Under the pieces are notes generated by a model. The model made no database searches, was not told where the DNA came from, and worked only from the letters and a program-made list of their open reading frames with translations. DNA of 64,000 bases, taken from positions 62,001 through 126,000 of the forward strand of contig NZBA01000050.1 of the NCBI GenBank assembly GCA_002686265.1, in the 5' to 3' direction. Origin of the DNA: Planctomycetota bacterium. Lineage in GTDB: Bacteria > Planctomycetota > UBA1135 > GCA-002686595. Shown piece by piece: positions 26,581 to 37,057 of this stretch. How positions within the stretch are numbered: position 1 is the first letter of the stretch; the number at the start of each line of letters is the position of its first letter. The position numbers and the translations under genes were made by a program.

Positions 26581-29367
26581 ATGCTTCCCGCCCGCCGCGT
26601 CTTCCTCGGCTGGGACCGCGCTCCGCTCGAGGCCGCCGTCGAATGGCTGGCCGGCGAAGACGAGCGCGGCGCGGAGCGGTCCCTCCTCGCCCTGCCGGGA
26701 GCGGGGGCGGTCCGGGCGCTCGAGGAGCGGCTGGCGGCCGCGGGCCAAGGCCGCCTGGCGGAGGCGGAGGTGGTGACCGTCGGGCACCTGCCGGATCGGC
26801 TGCTGGAACTGCCGGCGCCGGCGGCCTCGCGACTGGTGCGGACGCGAGCCTGGGAGCGGGCCCTGCGCCAGTTGCCGGCCGAAGCGATCTCGGCCCTGGT
26901 CGCACACCCACCGGAAGACGGCGAGCACCGCGCCTGGCGCGGCCTGGCGGATACCGCCCGCAAGGTGTTCGGGCAGCTCGCCGCCGAGTGCCTGGACTTC
27001 GCCGCCGTCCTCGACGGCCCCCTCGCCGCCGGCAAGCGCGGGGAGCGGGGCCGCTGGAAGGCCCTGGTGCAGGCGCAAGGGACCTACGAGCACCTGCTCG
27101 CACGGGCCGATCTGTGCGACCCGCACCTGGGGCGCCTGGCGGCGCTCGCTGCCGGACACGGCTCCACGAGCGGCCCGGCGGTCGTCCTCGTCGGCGTGGC
27201 CGAGATGGGCGGCCTGCAGCGGCGCCTGCTCGAGGGGCGGGTGGCCGTGAGCGCCCTGATCTTCGCGCCCGAGGAGCTCGAAGACGGATTCGACGCGCTC
27301 GGGTGCGTGCGCCCGCAGCCCTGGCTGGAGCGCGAGTGGGCCCTCCCTCTCGAGCGCTGGCAGGTGGCCGAGGGCCCCGACGCCCAGGCCCGTCTGGCCA
27401 TGGACGTCATCGCCCGCTGGGAAGGACGCTTCTCCCCCGAGGAGATCACCATCGGCGTCGCCGACGACGAAATCGTGCCCTTCCTCGAAGGGAGGCTCGC
27501 CGAGGAAGCCGTCTTCGCACGCCCCGCGGCCGGGATGCCCATCCGCCACACGGCCCCCGCGCGCCTGCTCGAGGCGACGGGCACCGTCCTGGCGTCGGGG
27601 CGCTACGAGGACCTCGCCTGCCTCCTGCGTCACCCCGACCTCGAGCGCCGCCTAGTCGCGGCCCTCGGCGAGCAAGCGGGCAGCACACCCCTCGCCGAGC
27701 TCCTCGACCGCTACCACGCCGAACACCTCCCCGGCGAGATCCCCGCTCGGTGGCTGGCGACGGGCGAACGCGGGAGCGCGGAGGTCGCCTCGGCTCTGGC
27801 CTCCGTCGCGCGCGGACTCGACCACCTGATGGGGCCCCTCACGGGTGCGGCGCGTCCCCTGGCCGCCTGGGCCGAGCCCTTGCGCGCCTTCCTCGATCAG
27901 GTCTACGGAGCCCGTTCCCTCGATCCCGCCGAGGAGTGCGACCGACGCCTGGCCGTCGCCCTCGCGAGCCTGGGGCGCGCCCTGGAGCGCGCCGAAGGCG
28001 TGCCCCGCGATTTGGACGGCGACCTACCGGCGGCGGAGGCTGTCGCCGTGGTGCTCGCGGAGGCCGGCGGCACGCCGCTGCCCGCCAGGCCGCCGGCCGC
28101 GGGGGAGCCCGCGATCGAGCTCGCGGGCTGGCTCGAGCTTCCGCTCGACCAAGCTCCCGCCCTGGTCTTGTGCGGCTTCAACGAGGGGCGGCTGCCCGCC
28201 GCCGTCGAAACCGACGGCTGGCTCCCCGACGGTCTGCGAAGCGAGCTGGGTCTGCCCGACGACGCCCGACGCCTGGCGCGGGACCGCTACCTGTTGGAAG
28301 CGATCGTTCGTTCGCGGGCCGAGGCGCTGTTCATCGGCGGCCGGCGAAGCGCCTCCGGCGAGGCCCTCCTGCCCAGCCGCCTGGCCTTGGCCGGTGCGGC
28401 GGGAGAGCTCACCGCGCGCCTGCGCCACGGCCTGCGGGCCGTCGAGGAGCCGCGCCCGGCAGTGGCCTTCGAGCGGGTCGACACGGGCCTGGCAGCGGTG
28501 CGGGGCCTGGCCCCGCCCGAGCGCTGGAGCGCGAGCTCCTTTGCGCGCTACCTGCGCTCGCCCTACGAGTTCGCCCTGCACCTCGCCGGCCTGGAGACCC
28601 TCGACGACCGGGCGCGGGAGCTGGACCCTCTCGGCTTCGGGATCGCGGCGCACGAGGTGCTGCAGCGCTTCGGCGTGGGCGAAGCGGCGCGCTCGACCGA
28701 TCCGCGGGAGGTGAGGGCGGCCTGCCGGGAGGCGCTCGAAGCGGTCTTCGACCAGCGCTTCGGGCCGCGGCCCCAGGCGGCGGTGCTGCTCCAGCGCCGC
28801 CAGCTCGCTTGGCGCCTCGACCTGTTCGCCGAGGTGCAGGCGCGCCGCGCCGCGGAAGGTTGGCGCATCGAGCACTGCGAATGGTCTCCGCAAGACGTGA
28901 TCCTCGACGTGGACGGGGAGCCGGTCGAGCTCGTCGGGCGTATCGACCGCATCGACCGCCACGTCGACGGGCGCTGGGCCGTGCTCGACTACAAGACCGG
29001 CGAGAAGGGGGTCACGGCGGACGGCGAGCACCGCAAGAAGGACGGCCGCTGGCTCAGTCTGCAGCTGCCGCTGTACGCCCTCATGGCGCGCGATCTCGTG
29101 GGGGAGGAGGTCGAACCGGCCTTCTTCCAGCTCGGCTCTACCGAGCGGAGCGTGAAGCTCTCGCGCCTTGCTAGCTGGAGCGCGGAGTACCTCGCCGAGG
29201 CCCTCGACCAGGCCCGCGACATCGTGCGCGAGGTGCGCGCCCTCCTCGCGGGCGGCGCGCCCTTTCCCGAGGGAGAAGCCCGCCTCGGCGACCCGATCCG
29301 CTGCGCGGTCTTCGGGCGAGGTCTCATCGGCGCCGGAGAGGGCGACGACGAGGAGGACGACGGGTGA
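26581..29367 (+). CDS. AddB/RecB-like PD-(D/E)XK nuclease family protein
   Basis: 928 aa; C-terminal nuclease block SASSFARYLRSPYEFAL...VELVGRIDRIDRHVDGRWAVLDYKTGEKG...LQLPLYALMA; stop overlaps the helicase gene. Confidence 0.85.
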   Translation: MLPARRVFLGWDRAPLEAAVEWLAGEDERGAERSLLALPGAGAVRALEERLAAAGQGRLAEAEVVTVGHLPDRLLELPAPAASRLVRTRAWERALRQLPAEAISALVAHPPEDGEHRAWRGLADTARKVFGQLAAECLDFAAVLDGPLAAGKRGERGRWKALVQAQGTYEHLLARADLCDPHLGRLAALAAGHGSTSGPAVVLVGVAEMGGLQRRLLEGRVAVSALIFAPEELEDGFDALGCVRPQPWLEREWALPLERWQVAEGPDAQARLAMDVIARWEGRFSPEEITIGVADDEIVPFLEGRLAEEAVFARPAAGMPIRHTAPARLLEATGTVLASGRYEDLACLLRHPDLERRLVAALGEQAGSTPLAELLDRYHAEHLPGEIPARWLATGERGSAEVASALASVARGLDHLMGPLTGAARPLAAWAEPLRAFLDQVYGARSLDPAEECDRRLAVALASLGRALERAEGVPRDLDGDLPAAEAVAVVLAEAGGTPLPARPPAAGEPAIELAGWLELPLDQAPALVLCGFNEGRLPAAVETDGWLPDGLRSELGLPDDARRLARDRYLLEAIVRSRAEALFIGGRRSASGEALLPSRLALAGAAGELTARLRHGLRAVEEPRPAVAFERVDTGLAAVRGLAPPERWSASSFARYLRSPYEFALHLAGLETLDDRARELDPLGFGIAAHEVLQRFGVGEAARSTDPREVRAACREALEAVFDQRFGPRPQAAVLLQRRQLAWRLDLFAEVQARRAAEGWRIEHCEWSPQDVILDVDGEPVELVGRIDRIDRHVDGRWAVLDYKTGEKGVTADGEHRKKDGRWLSLQLPLYALMARDLVGEEVEPAFFQLGSTERSVKLSRLASWSAEYLAEALDQARDIVREVRALLAGGAPFPEGEARLGDPIRCAVFGRGLIGAGEGDDEEDDG

Positions 29368-32300
29368 GCGCTCCCCACGTCGTCATCCTGGCCTCGGCCG
29401 GCACGGGCAAGACCTACCAGCTCAGTGGGCGCTTCATCGATTTGCTCCTGGCGGGGGCAGCCCAGGAGCGGATCCTGGCCACGACCTTCACGCGCAAGGC
29501 TGCGGGTGAGATCCTCGAGCGCGTCCTCGAGCGGTTGATCGAGGCGGTGGACAGCCCCGCCGAGCGGGCGGCCTTGGCGGAGGGACGCGCGTTCGGCGGG
29601 ACCTTCGACGGCGAGCAGGCCCAGCGCCTGCTCGAACGCCTCGCGGGCCGCCTGCAGCGCTTCGAGGTGCGCACGATCGACTCGTTCTTCGTGACCCTGT
29701 GCCAGGTGTTCGGCACCGACCTGGACCTGGCGCCGACCTGGGCCCTGGCCGACGAGTACGCGCTCTCGGCTCTGAGAGAGGAGGCGCTCTCGCGGGTGCT
29801 CGCGGAGGCCGACGAGCAGGATTTCGCCGACCTCCTGCGGGAGCTCTCCGCCAAGGGGGCGGCCGCACGGCGCGTGCGGGCGACCTTGGCCGAGGTGATC
29901 AAGGGCGGGCGGGCGCTGTTCCTCGAGAGCCCGGCACAGGCCTGGTGGCGCGTCGAGCCGCCGGGGGAGCCGGAGGGGCTCGCGGAGGCCCTCGCGGCCC
30001 TGGAGGGCGCCGATCTACCGCGGACCCAGGCGGGCGGGGTGATGAGGAGCTGGGCCGGGGCGCGGGAGCGCCTTGTCGCCCACGCTCGGGAGGGAAGCTG
30101 GCTGGAAGCCGTGAAGGGCGGTTTCCTACAGAAGTACCTCGCCGGGGAGGAGTGCTTCGACAAGAAGCCGATCCCCGCGACCCTCGTCCCCGTCCTCGAC
30201 GTCCTGCGCGAAGCCGCCGCCCATGCGCTGCTGACCCGCCTGGACGAGCGCAATCGACGCTCGCGCGAGCTTCTCGAACGCTACGAACGCGTGCTGCGGG
30301 CCCTCAAGCGCGAACGCGGGGCCTACGCCTTCGACGACCTCCCGCGCGCCCTCGCCCCGATCGAGACCGGCGCATCGGGGCCCATCGAGGAGCGTGACCT
30401 CGACCTCTCCTTGCGCCTGGACGCCCGCATCGACCACCTTCTCCTGGATGAATTCCAGGACACCGCGCCGGTGCAGTGGCGCGTGTTGGGCCCCATGGCC
30501 GAGGAGTTGGCCGCCGACGGGACGGGCGGACGGAGTCTCTTCTGCGTGGGCGACGTCAAGCAGTCGATCTACGGCTGGCGCGCCGCGGAGCCGCGCCTGC
30601 TGGAGGCACTCGGGGATGCCCTGCACATCGAGCCGACCCGACTCGCGCTGAACTACCGTTCGTCGCCGGTCGTGCTCGGCGCCCTTGGGCGCGTGTTCGG
30701 CTCCCTGGGTGAGAACGCCGCCCTCGCCGCCGACGGGCCGGGCCCGCTGATGCTGGCGGCGGAGCGCTTCACAGCGACCTTCGAGGAGCCCCGGGCCGCG
30801 AGGACCCTCCCGGGAGCGGTCGAGCTGCGCGAGGCGGGGGGGGGGCGAGCGCGAGGACTCGAAGGCGAACCAACGCTTGGTGACAGACCTCGCCGTGGAG
30901 CGCGTGGCGGCCATGGCGGCTGCCCAGCCCGAGGCCACCATTGCCGTCCTCGTCCGCAACCGCAAGCCGATCCCCGCCTTGATCGATGCCCTGCAGCGCA
31001 AGGGGCTGCCCGCCAGCGGAGAGGGCGGCAACCCGCTCGTGGACTCGGCGGCGGTGCTGCACGCGCTCTCGCTCCTGCACCTCGCCGACCACCCTTCCGA
31101 TCGTCTGGCGGCCTTCCACCTGACGAGCTCTCCCTTCGGGGTTCTCCTGGGTGAGGTCGATCCGCTCGCCGGCGCCCGGCGCCTCTCGGCCGGCGTGCGT
31201 CGCAGTCTGGTGGACGAGGGCTACGGCCCCTTTCTGGCCTCCCTCCAGCCGGCGGTCGACGGGCACCCAGCCTATGGCGACTGGGACCGGCGGCGCTTCC
31301 GGCAGCTGGTGGAATTGGCCTTCACGGCCGATGACGTCCAGGGCCTGCGCGCCGATCGGTTCGTTGACCTCGTGCGCGAGCGGAAGGTCGAGGAGCCCTC
31401 GGCGGCGCGCATCAAGGTCATGACCGTGCACGCCGCCAAGGGCTTGGAGTTCGACGCCGTCGTCCTCTGTCAGCTGGTCGGGCCCCTCACCTCTCGCCGG
31501 CGTGGTTTCCTCCACGCGCGCCCGGACCCGATGGGGCCGGTGACTTTCGTCAGCACCGATCCCGCGCGGGCGGTGTGCGCCCTCTCGCCGGAGCTTCTCG
31601 CTTGGAGGGAAGCGCAGGAGGCACGCGAAGCCCAGGAGTCCCTTTCGCTCTTGTACGTCGCGATGACCCGCGCCCGGCACCGGCTCGAGTTGCTCGTGCC
31701 CCACCGCGCTCTCGACAAGAAACCATCGGCCTCGCCGGCGGGGATCCTGCGCTCGGCCCTTTGTAGCGGAGGGGCTGACGAGCAGGGGCTGCTGTGGCGC
31801 CACGAGGACTCGAGCGACGCCTGGTGGTGTGCCGGGGAGGCGGACGCGCGAGGGCCCACCCCGAGGCCCGCGCCACCCTTCAGGCTGGCCCCCTCGGACC
31901 GTCCCCGGCGGTTGCCGCGCCGCAGCCCCTCGGCCGAGGAGGGAGGCCCCATTCGCAGCGGGAGCGCCCTGCTCGCCCCCCCGTCGTCGGCGGCCCTGCG
32001 CGCCGGATCGCTCGTCCACCGCTGGTGCGAGGAGATCGAGTGGCTCGAGACCTTCGATCCGGGCTCGCTCGACCTGCTCGAGCTCGGCCGCGAGATCGAG
32101 CCCGACGAGGAGCGGCGGCGCGGGGCCCTGCGCTTGTTCGAGAGCGCCCTGGAAGCTCCCCCTATCCGGGCGGCCCTCGCACGTCCGTCCGCGACGGCGA
32201 GGGTGTGGCGGGAGCGCACCTTCCGCGTGGTCCTGGGAGCGGGGGCCGAGGCCCAGCTGTGGAGCGGCGCCTTCGACCGCGTCGTGCTGGAGGGGGCGAG

Positions 32301-32499
32301 CGGTGGTTGGGAGCGCGCGCAGGTGTGCGACTTCAAGACCGACCGCGTGGCGGGTGTCGAGCTCGCCGAACGCGCGGAGCACTACCGGCCGCAGCTCGAG
32401 CGCTACCGCGAGGTCCTCGCGCACCTGATCGACCTGGACCCGGCCCGCATCGAGCTGCGCCTGCTCTTCCTGCACGCCGGCGAGGTTTTCGATCTCTGA
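29364..32499 (+). CDS. AddA-like UvrD/RecB-family helicase-nuclease, split by a +1 frameshift at a G10 run (30836-30845)
   Basis: ASAGTGKTYQLSGRFI (Walker A), DHLLLDEFQDTAPVQW, VGDVKQSIYGWRAAEP, LNYRSS in the first frame; RIKVMTVHAAKGLEFDAVVL, SLLYVAMTRARHRLELL and QVCDFKTDRV nuclease motif in the second. Reading through as REAGGGEREDSKANQRLVTDLAVERVAA restores continuity. Confidence 0.85.
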
Positions 32500-32578
32500 A
32501 CGCTCCAGCGGCGCGCGGGCGACGCTCGTTTTTTCCTCGCTGAGAGCTCCGCCGCCCGGCATCATCAGGTGACGCCCG

Positions 32579-32845
32579 ATGCCTGACGTACGCAACACGA
32601 CCCGCGCTCCGCTTGCCGTGCCGCTTCCCGGCGGCAAGAAACTGCGCCTGGGACCGCTTCACACGGGGCAGGTGACCGGCAAGGCCCTCGAGTCCGCGGG
32701 CGTGCGCGCGCTGCTGGAGGCGGGCCCCCTGGAGTTGTGCGTCGGCGGGAGCGGCAAGGGCCGCCTCTCGGGTGGGGGCGACCTCGGTCGCACGGGCCGC
32801 GACCGCGAGGGTGGGCGCGGGATACGCCAGAGTGGCGACCGCTGA
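32579..32845 (+). CDS. Hypothetical small protein
   Basis: MPDVRNTTRAPLAVPLPGGKKLRLGPLHTGQVTGKALESAGVRALLEAGPLELCVGG looks protein-like; the Gly/Arg-rich C-terminus is less certain. Confidence 0.45.
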   Translation: MPDVRNTTRAPLAVPLPGGKKLRLGPLHTGQVTGKALESAGVRALLEAGPLELCVGGSGKGRLSGGGDLGRTGRDREGGRGIRQSGDR

Positions 32846-32863
32846 GTGCCGCCGCGCCCCCTC

Positions 32864-33604
32864 TCAGGCGAGTTGCCCGCCATCCACAGGCAGGACGGCT
32901 CCGGTGATGTGGGCCGCCTGTTCGCTGAGCAGGAAGAGCACCGCCGCCGCGACGTCCTCGACCCGTCCGAGGCGGCCGGTGGCCGTCTCGGACCGGGCGC
33001 GTTCGAGAACCCCCTCGGGTAGCGCGGCGCTCATGGCCGTCTCGATCATGCCCGGGGCGACCGCGTTGACCGTGATTCCGCGTGGCCCGAGTTCGCGCGC
33101 CGCGGTGCGCGTCAATCCCACCAGCCCGGCCTTGGCGGCGCTGTAGGAGGCTTGGCCGAACTTTCCGCGCAGGGCGTTGATCGAGACGATGTTGACCACG
33201 CGGCCCCGGCCGCGTTCGCGCAGGTGCGGAGCCAACGCCCGCAGGAGGCGGAACGGAGCGGAGAGGTTGACCGCCAGGACCGCGTTCCAGTCCTCATCTG
33301 AGGTCTTCCACAGGGCGTGGTCGCGGGTGATGCCGGCGTTGTTGACCAGCAGGTCCACGTGCCCTTCGGAATCGAGGATCGAGGTCACACAGCCGCGCAG
33401 GGCTTCGCCGTCGCAGAGATCGAGCTCGTGGGTCCGCGGTTGCGCGTCCGAGGGCACCTCGAGGGGCTCAGCGGGCACGCGGTCGATGCCGTGGACGCGG
33501 GCGCCGGCGGCGGCGAGGGCGCGAGTCACCTCGCGCCCGATGCCCGCCGCGCAACCGGTGACGAGCGCCACTTGCCCGGTGAAATCGAAGTGCGCTGCGC
33601 CCAT
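32864..33604 (-). CDS. Short-chain dehydrogenase/reductase, last gene of the benzoyl-CoA operon
   Basis: VALVTGCAAGIGREVTRAL; LVNNAGITRD; VVNIVSINALRGKFGQASYSAAKAGLVGLTRTAARELGPRGITVNAVAPGMIET; C-terminal ITGAVLPVDGGQLA. Confidence 0.92.
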   Translation of the reverse strand: MGAAHFDFTGQVALVTGCAAGIGREVTRALAAAGARVHGIDRVPAEPLEVPSDAQPRTHELDLCDGEALRGCVTSILDSEGHVDLLVNNAGITRDHALWKTSDEDWNAVLAVNLSAPFRLLRALAPHLRERGRGRVVNIVSINALRGKFGQASYSAAKAGLVGLTRTAARELGPRGITVNAVAPGMIETAMSAALPEGVLERARSETATGRLGRVEDVAAAVLFLLSEQAAHITGAVLPVDGGQLA

Positions 33605-34440
33605 CAGCCCGCGGCGGGGGCGAGCCGGGAGAGCTTGCGGTGGCGGAACGCGCCCCAGATCGCGGCTCCGATGGCTCCCGCCAGGGCGGAGCTCTGGTGT
33701 GGGCGTAGGTCGAGGGGGAACTCGCGTTCGGCGGCCACCTCGGTCATGGCGGCGATCAAACCGTCGTCGGCGGCGAGGCCGCCGGTCACGGCCACCACAC
33801 CTTCGATGCGCGCCGCCTTGATCAGTTTGATCAGGCGCCCCGCCATGGAGAGGTGGATCCCCTTGAGGATGTTCGGCGTCGATATGCCGCGGCTGACCAT
33901 GTTGATCACATCCGTCTCGGCCAGGACGGCGCAGATGCTCGAGACGGCCTCGGGGTCGTCGGCGCGCTGCGAGAGCTCGCCGATCTCGTCGAGGGCGATG
34001 CCGAGGTAGCGACTGATGCTCTCGAGGAACTGCCCCGATCCCGAGGCGCACTGGCTGGTCATGCGGTAGTCGAGCACCTTGCCGCGCTCGTCCATGCGGA
34101 TCACGCGTCCGTGCAGGGCGCCGATGTCGAGGGCCGCGCGCGCGTCGGGGACGAGGAACAGACCGCCGCGGGCGTGGGTGGTCATCGAGTAGAAGTGCCC
34201 CGTGCGGAAGGAGACGCTCTCGCTCTCGCCCGTGGTTGCGACGTACTCGACCGTCTCGCGTTCGACTCCCGCGTCGGTCAGAGCTGCCTGGTAGCACTCC
34301 TCGACCGCGTCGGCGAGGTCCATGCCGCGAATGCGCTGGACGGCGCTCCCGAGCACGCGCCGGGCGTCCGTACCGTCGTCGTCGACGATGGCTGCCTTCA
34401 CGGAGTTCGAGCCGACATCCACGCCAGCGGAGAGGGTCAT
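33604..34440 (-). CDS. bcrD: Benzoyl-CoA reductase (class I) subunit D, ASKHA-type ATPase
   Basis: SAGVDVGSNSVKAAIVDDDG; CASGSGQFLESISRYLGIALDEIGELS; SSICAVLAETDVINMVSRG; GVVAVTGGLAADDGLIAAM. 278 aa; adjacent to the A, B and C subunits. Confidence 0.87.
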   Translation of the reverse strand: MTLSAGVDVGSNSVKAAIVDDDGTDARRVLGSAVQRIRGMDLADAVEECYQAALTDAGVERETVEYVATTGESESVSFRTGHFYSMTTHARGGLFLVPDARAALDIGALHGRVIRMDERGKVLDYRMTSQCASGSGQFLESISRYLGIALDEIGELSQRADDPEAVSSICAVLAETDVINMVSRGISTPNILKGIHLSMAGRLIKLIKAARIEGVVAVTGGLAADDGLIAAMTEVAAEREFPLDLRPHQSSALAGAIGAAIWGAFRHRKLSRLAPAAG

Positions 34441-35774
34441 CGCTTGCCTCCAGTGGCCCCGACAGGGGCCTCTTGGGTCGTGCTGCGCAGGGCGAACAGG
34501 GCCGCCCCGAGGGCTCCGGTGTAGATCGAATCGGGTGAGATGTTGAGCTTGCGCTCGCCGTAGTTCTCGGCCACGAGGTCCTCGAGGGCCCCGACCGCCG
34601 CGGCGTTCTTGGCCACGCCGCCGGTGAACGTGAACTCGTCGTGGATGCCGCCGGAGCGCGAGAGCAGGGACATGGCTCGCAGCATGATCGCGCGGTGCAG
34701 GCCGCCGAGGATGTCCTCCCGGCGCTGTCCGAGGGAGAGGCGGTCGCGCAGCTCGGCGCCTGCGAAGACCGTGCAGGTCGAATTGATGCGCACGGGCTTG
34801 GTGGCTTTCTGTGCGAGGGGACCGAGCTCGTGCAGGCCGACGTTCATCTCGTCGGCGATGTAGCCGAGATAGCGCCCGCAGCCCGCCGCGCAGCGGTCGT
34901 TCATCTGGAAACCCGTCACCACTCCCGCGTCGTCGATCTGGATCGCCTTGGTGTCCTGGCCACCGATGTCGAGCACGGTGCGCGTGCCCGGGAACAGGAC
35001 GTGGGCACCGAGGCCGTGGCAGAGGATCTCGGAGCGGATGCGCTCGCGTGGGAAGGGCAGGCGGGCGCGTCCGTAGCCCGTGCCTACGCTCGTGTCCTCG
35101 ACCAGAGAGCGGCCGACGACTTCCTCGACCAGGGCGCGTAGAGTCTTGCGCACTCCCTCTGGGAGTCCCAGCCGTTGCGCGCTGCGCTCGAGGGCGCGTT
35201 CGATGCGCTCGCCCAGCATCTGCTCGGGCACGTGGTTCTCGACCACCAGGATCGACTTGTCGAAGATCCCGAGGAGGCGCTCGAAGGGCAGGTCGTGGCG
35301 TCGGGCCGCGGCTTGGGCCAGGCGCATGTAGGCCGCGCCGGCGATGTCGCGGAAGAAGTCCGAGCGCGGGCGGGCGTCGGGTCCGAAGAGCTTGCCTCCC
35401 TCGGCGGTCATCTGCTCGAAGACCTCGCTCAGGGCATTCGTGACGGCCGCGGCGCTGGCGCCACGGTCGGCCTCGACGCGACAGGTCGCCTCCAGCTCCC
35501 CCTGGAGGTGGATGTACTGCTCCCAGGCGAAGTCGCTGCGCAGGGTTCGCGGCAGGGCCTCGGCGCCGGGGAACGAGCCTGCGCCGTCGGTGAGGGCCGC
35601 CGCGAGGAGGTTGAAGCGCGCGTCGAGGAAGGCCTCGTTGCGCGCCACCTCGCAGGCCACGTCGTAGTTCGAGCGACTGTTGGTGATCCCGCGCCCCAGG
35701 GGCTTGCCCTGCTCGTCGAGGATCAGCGCCTTGGTCGTCGTCGATCCCAGGTCGATGCCGACGTAGCACTTCAA
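34437..35774 (-). CDS. bcrA: Benzoyl-CoA reductase (class I) subunit A, ASKHA-type ATPase
   Basis: KCYVGIDLGSTTTKALILDEQGKPLGRGITNSRSNYDVACEVA; DIGGQDTKAIQIDDAGVVTGFQMNDRCAAGCGRYLGYIADEMNVGLHELG; STCTVFAGAEL; EFTFTGGVAKNAAAVGALE. TTG start overlapping the bcrB stop. Confidence 0.87.
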   Translation of the reverse strand: MKCYVGIDLGSTTTKALILDEQGKPLGRGITNSRSNYDVACEVARNEAFLDARFNLLAAALTDGAGSFPGAEALPRTLRSDFAWEQYIHLQGELEATCRVEADRGASAAAVTNALSEVFEQMTAEGGKLFGPDARPRSDFFRDIAGAAYMRLAQAAARRHDLPFERLLGIFDKSILVVENHVPEQMLGERIERALERSAQRLGLPEGVRKTLRALVEEVVGRSLVEDTSVGTGYGRARLPFPRERIRSEILCHGLGAHVLFPGTRTVLDIGGQDTKAIQIDDAGVVTGFQMNDRCAAGCGRYLGYIADEMNVGLHELGPLAQKATKPVRINSTCTVFAGAELRDRLSLGQRREDILGGLHRAIMLRAMSLLSRSGGIHDEFTFTGGVAKNAAAVGALEDLVAENYGERKLNISPDSIYTGALGAALFALRSTTQEAPVGATGGKR

Positions 35775-37057
35775 GCGCTCTCGGCCTCCAGGCCGCTGCC
35801 GCGCTGTTGGAGCATCTGGAAGTAGGACTCCAGGCGGTTCTTGACGTTGGAGGCGGAGAAGTAGCGCGGGTCCACGAGATCGGTCTCGATGAACCCGCCC
35901 GGGATGCCCGTGGCGTCCTCGATCTGGCGCAGCATCACGAGCTGGCCGGCGGAGAAGGAGTTGCAGCTCTTGATCGAGTTGATCAGGAAGCCGTCGGCGG
36001 CGTAGTCCCGCACGTAGTCGGCTATCATGTCGACACGGGTGGGCAGGTTCAGGTTGGTGTAGCAGCCCAGGCAGTACTCGGCCAACGTCTCCAACGGCCG
36101 GTCGGGATCGTGGCGGAAGCCCCGGTCGTACACGCCGCCGACCTTCGTGTAGGTGCTGGCGACGACGACCGCGCCCTCGTCGTAGAACATCTTCCAGAAC
36201 TCGCGGAAGTGGGTCCAGTTGGGCGGCCCCTCGACGACGATTCGGAAGCGCTCCTCGTCGAGCAGGCCTTCGGGGGTGATCGGCCCTTGGCCGGCCGCGA
36301 CGCGCGCGTCGACCTCGCTGCGGAGCTGGCGGTAGTAAGCCCCGGCGGCCTCGGTGCCGCGAAAAGCGGTGAACATCGGGCCGATGTAGTAGACCCCGCC
36401 GAAGTAGGCGTCGATCGGCGAGGGGCGGTGCTTGGCCGCCTCGAGCACCGCCACCAGGTCGTCCTCGGCGATGCGCGAGCGCTCGAGGTGCTCGCGCACC
36501 CGCTCGCGGTCGTAGGCGACGCCGGTGACCTCCTCCAACTTGGGGATCACCTCGGTCTCGAGCTGCTTGGTGACGTAGGCGATCATCTCCTCGGTCGCTT
36601 CGCCGTCCGCCTGGTAGGGGACGTGAAGCATCGCGACGGGACAGTCGTAGCGTTCGCGCAGCAGCTCGAACCACTTCATGAAGGTGAAGCAGCCGGTGTA
36701 GGACAGTAGCAGCAGGTCGGGATCGGGCAGCTTCTTGCCCGTCGGGCCGACGTTGCCGTCGAGCAGCATGCCGATGTCGCACTTGACGTAGGTGCAGACG
36801 TCCTCGGAGTGGCCGACCCGCTCGGCGGCTCCGATGTAGTCGCCCGAGAGCTTGCGCATGCCCGACTGCAGGGCGTTGATCTCCGGGTGGACCGGCAGGG
36901 TGCCGAACCCGAGCATGAGCTCGGTCAGGTTGCCGGGGACGAAGGTGTAGACGACCTTCTGGCCGCGCTCGGGGGCCTCGGAGAGCTTCTGGAAATGATC
37001 GGAGATCATCTCCTTCTGCTGCACCATCGAGGGTTCCTTGATGACAGTCGACTTCAT
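35771..37057 (-). CDS. bcrB: Benzoyl-CoA reductase (class I) subunit B, 2-hydroxyacyl-CoA dehydratase fold
   Basis: VVYTFVPGNLTELMLGFGTLPVHPEINAL; CTYVKCDIGMLL; LLLSYTGCFTFMKWFELL; YCLGCYTNLNLPTRVDMIADYVRDY. 428 aa. Confidence 0.88.
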   Translation of the reverse strand: MKSTVIKEPSMVQQKEMISDHFQKLSEAPERGQKVVYTFVPGNLTELMLGFGTLPVHPEINALQSGMRKLSGDYIGAAERVGHSEDVCTYVKCDIGMLLDGNVGPTGKKLPDPDLLLLSYTGCFTFMKWFELLRERYDCPVAMLHVPYQADGEATEEMIAYVTKQLETEVIPKLEEVTGVAYDRERVREHLERSRIAEDDLVAVLEAAKHRPSPIDAYFGGVYYIGPMFTAFRGTEAAGAYYRQLRSEVDARVAAGQGPITPEGLLDEERFRIVVEGPPNWTHFREFWKMFYDEGAVVVASTYTKVGGVYDRGFRHDPDRPLETLAEYCLGCYTNLNLPTRVDMIADYVRDYAADGFLINSIKSCNSFSAGQLVMLRQIEDATGIPGGFIETDLVDPRYFSASNVKNRLESYFQMLQQRGSGLEAESA

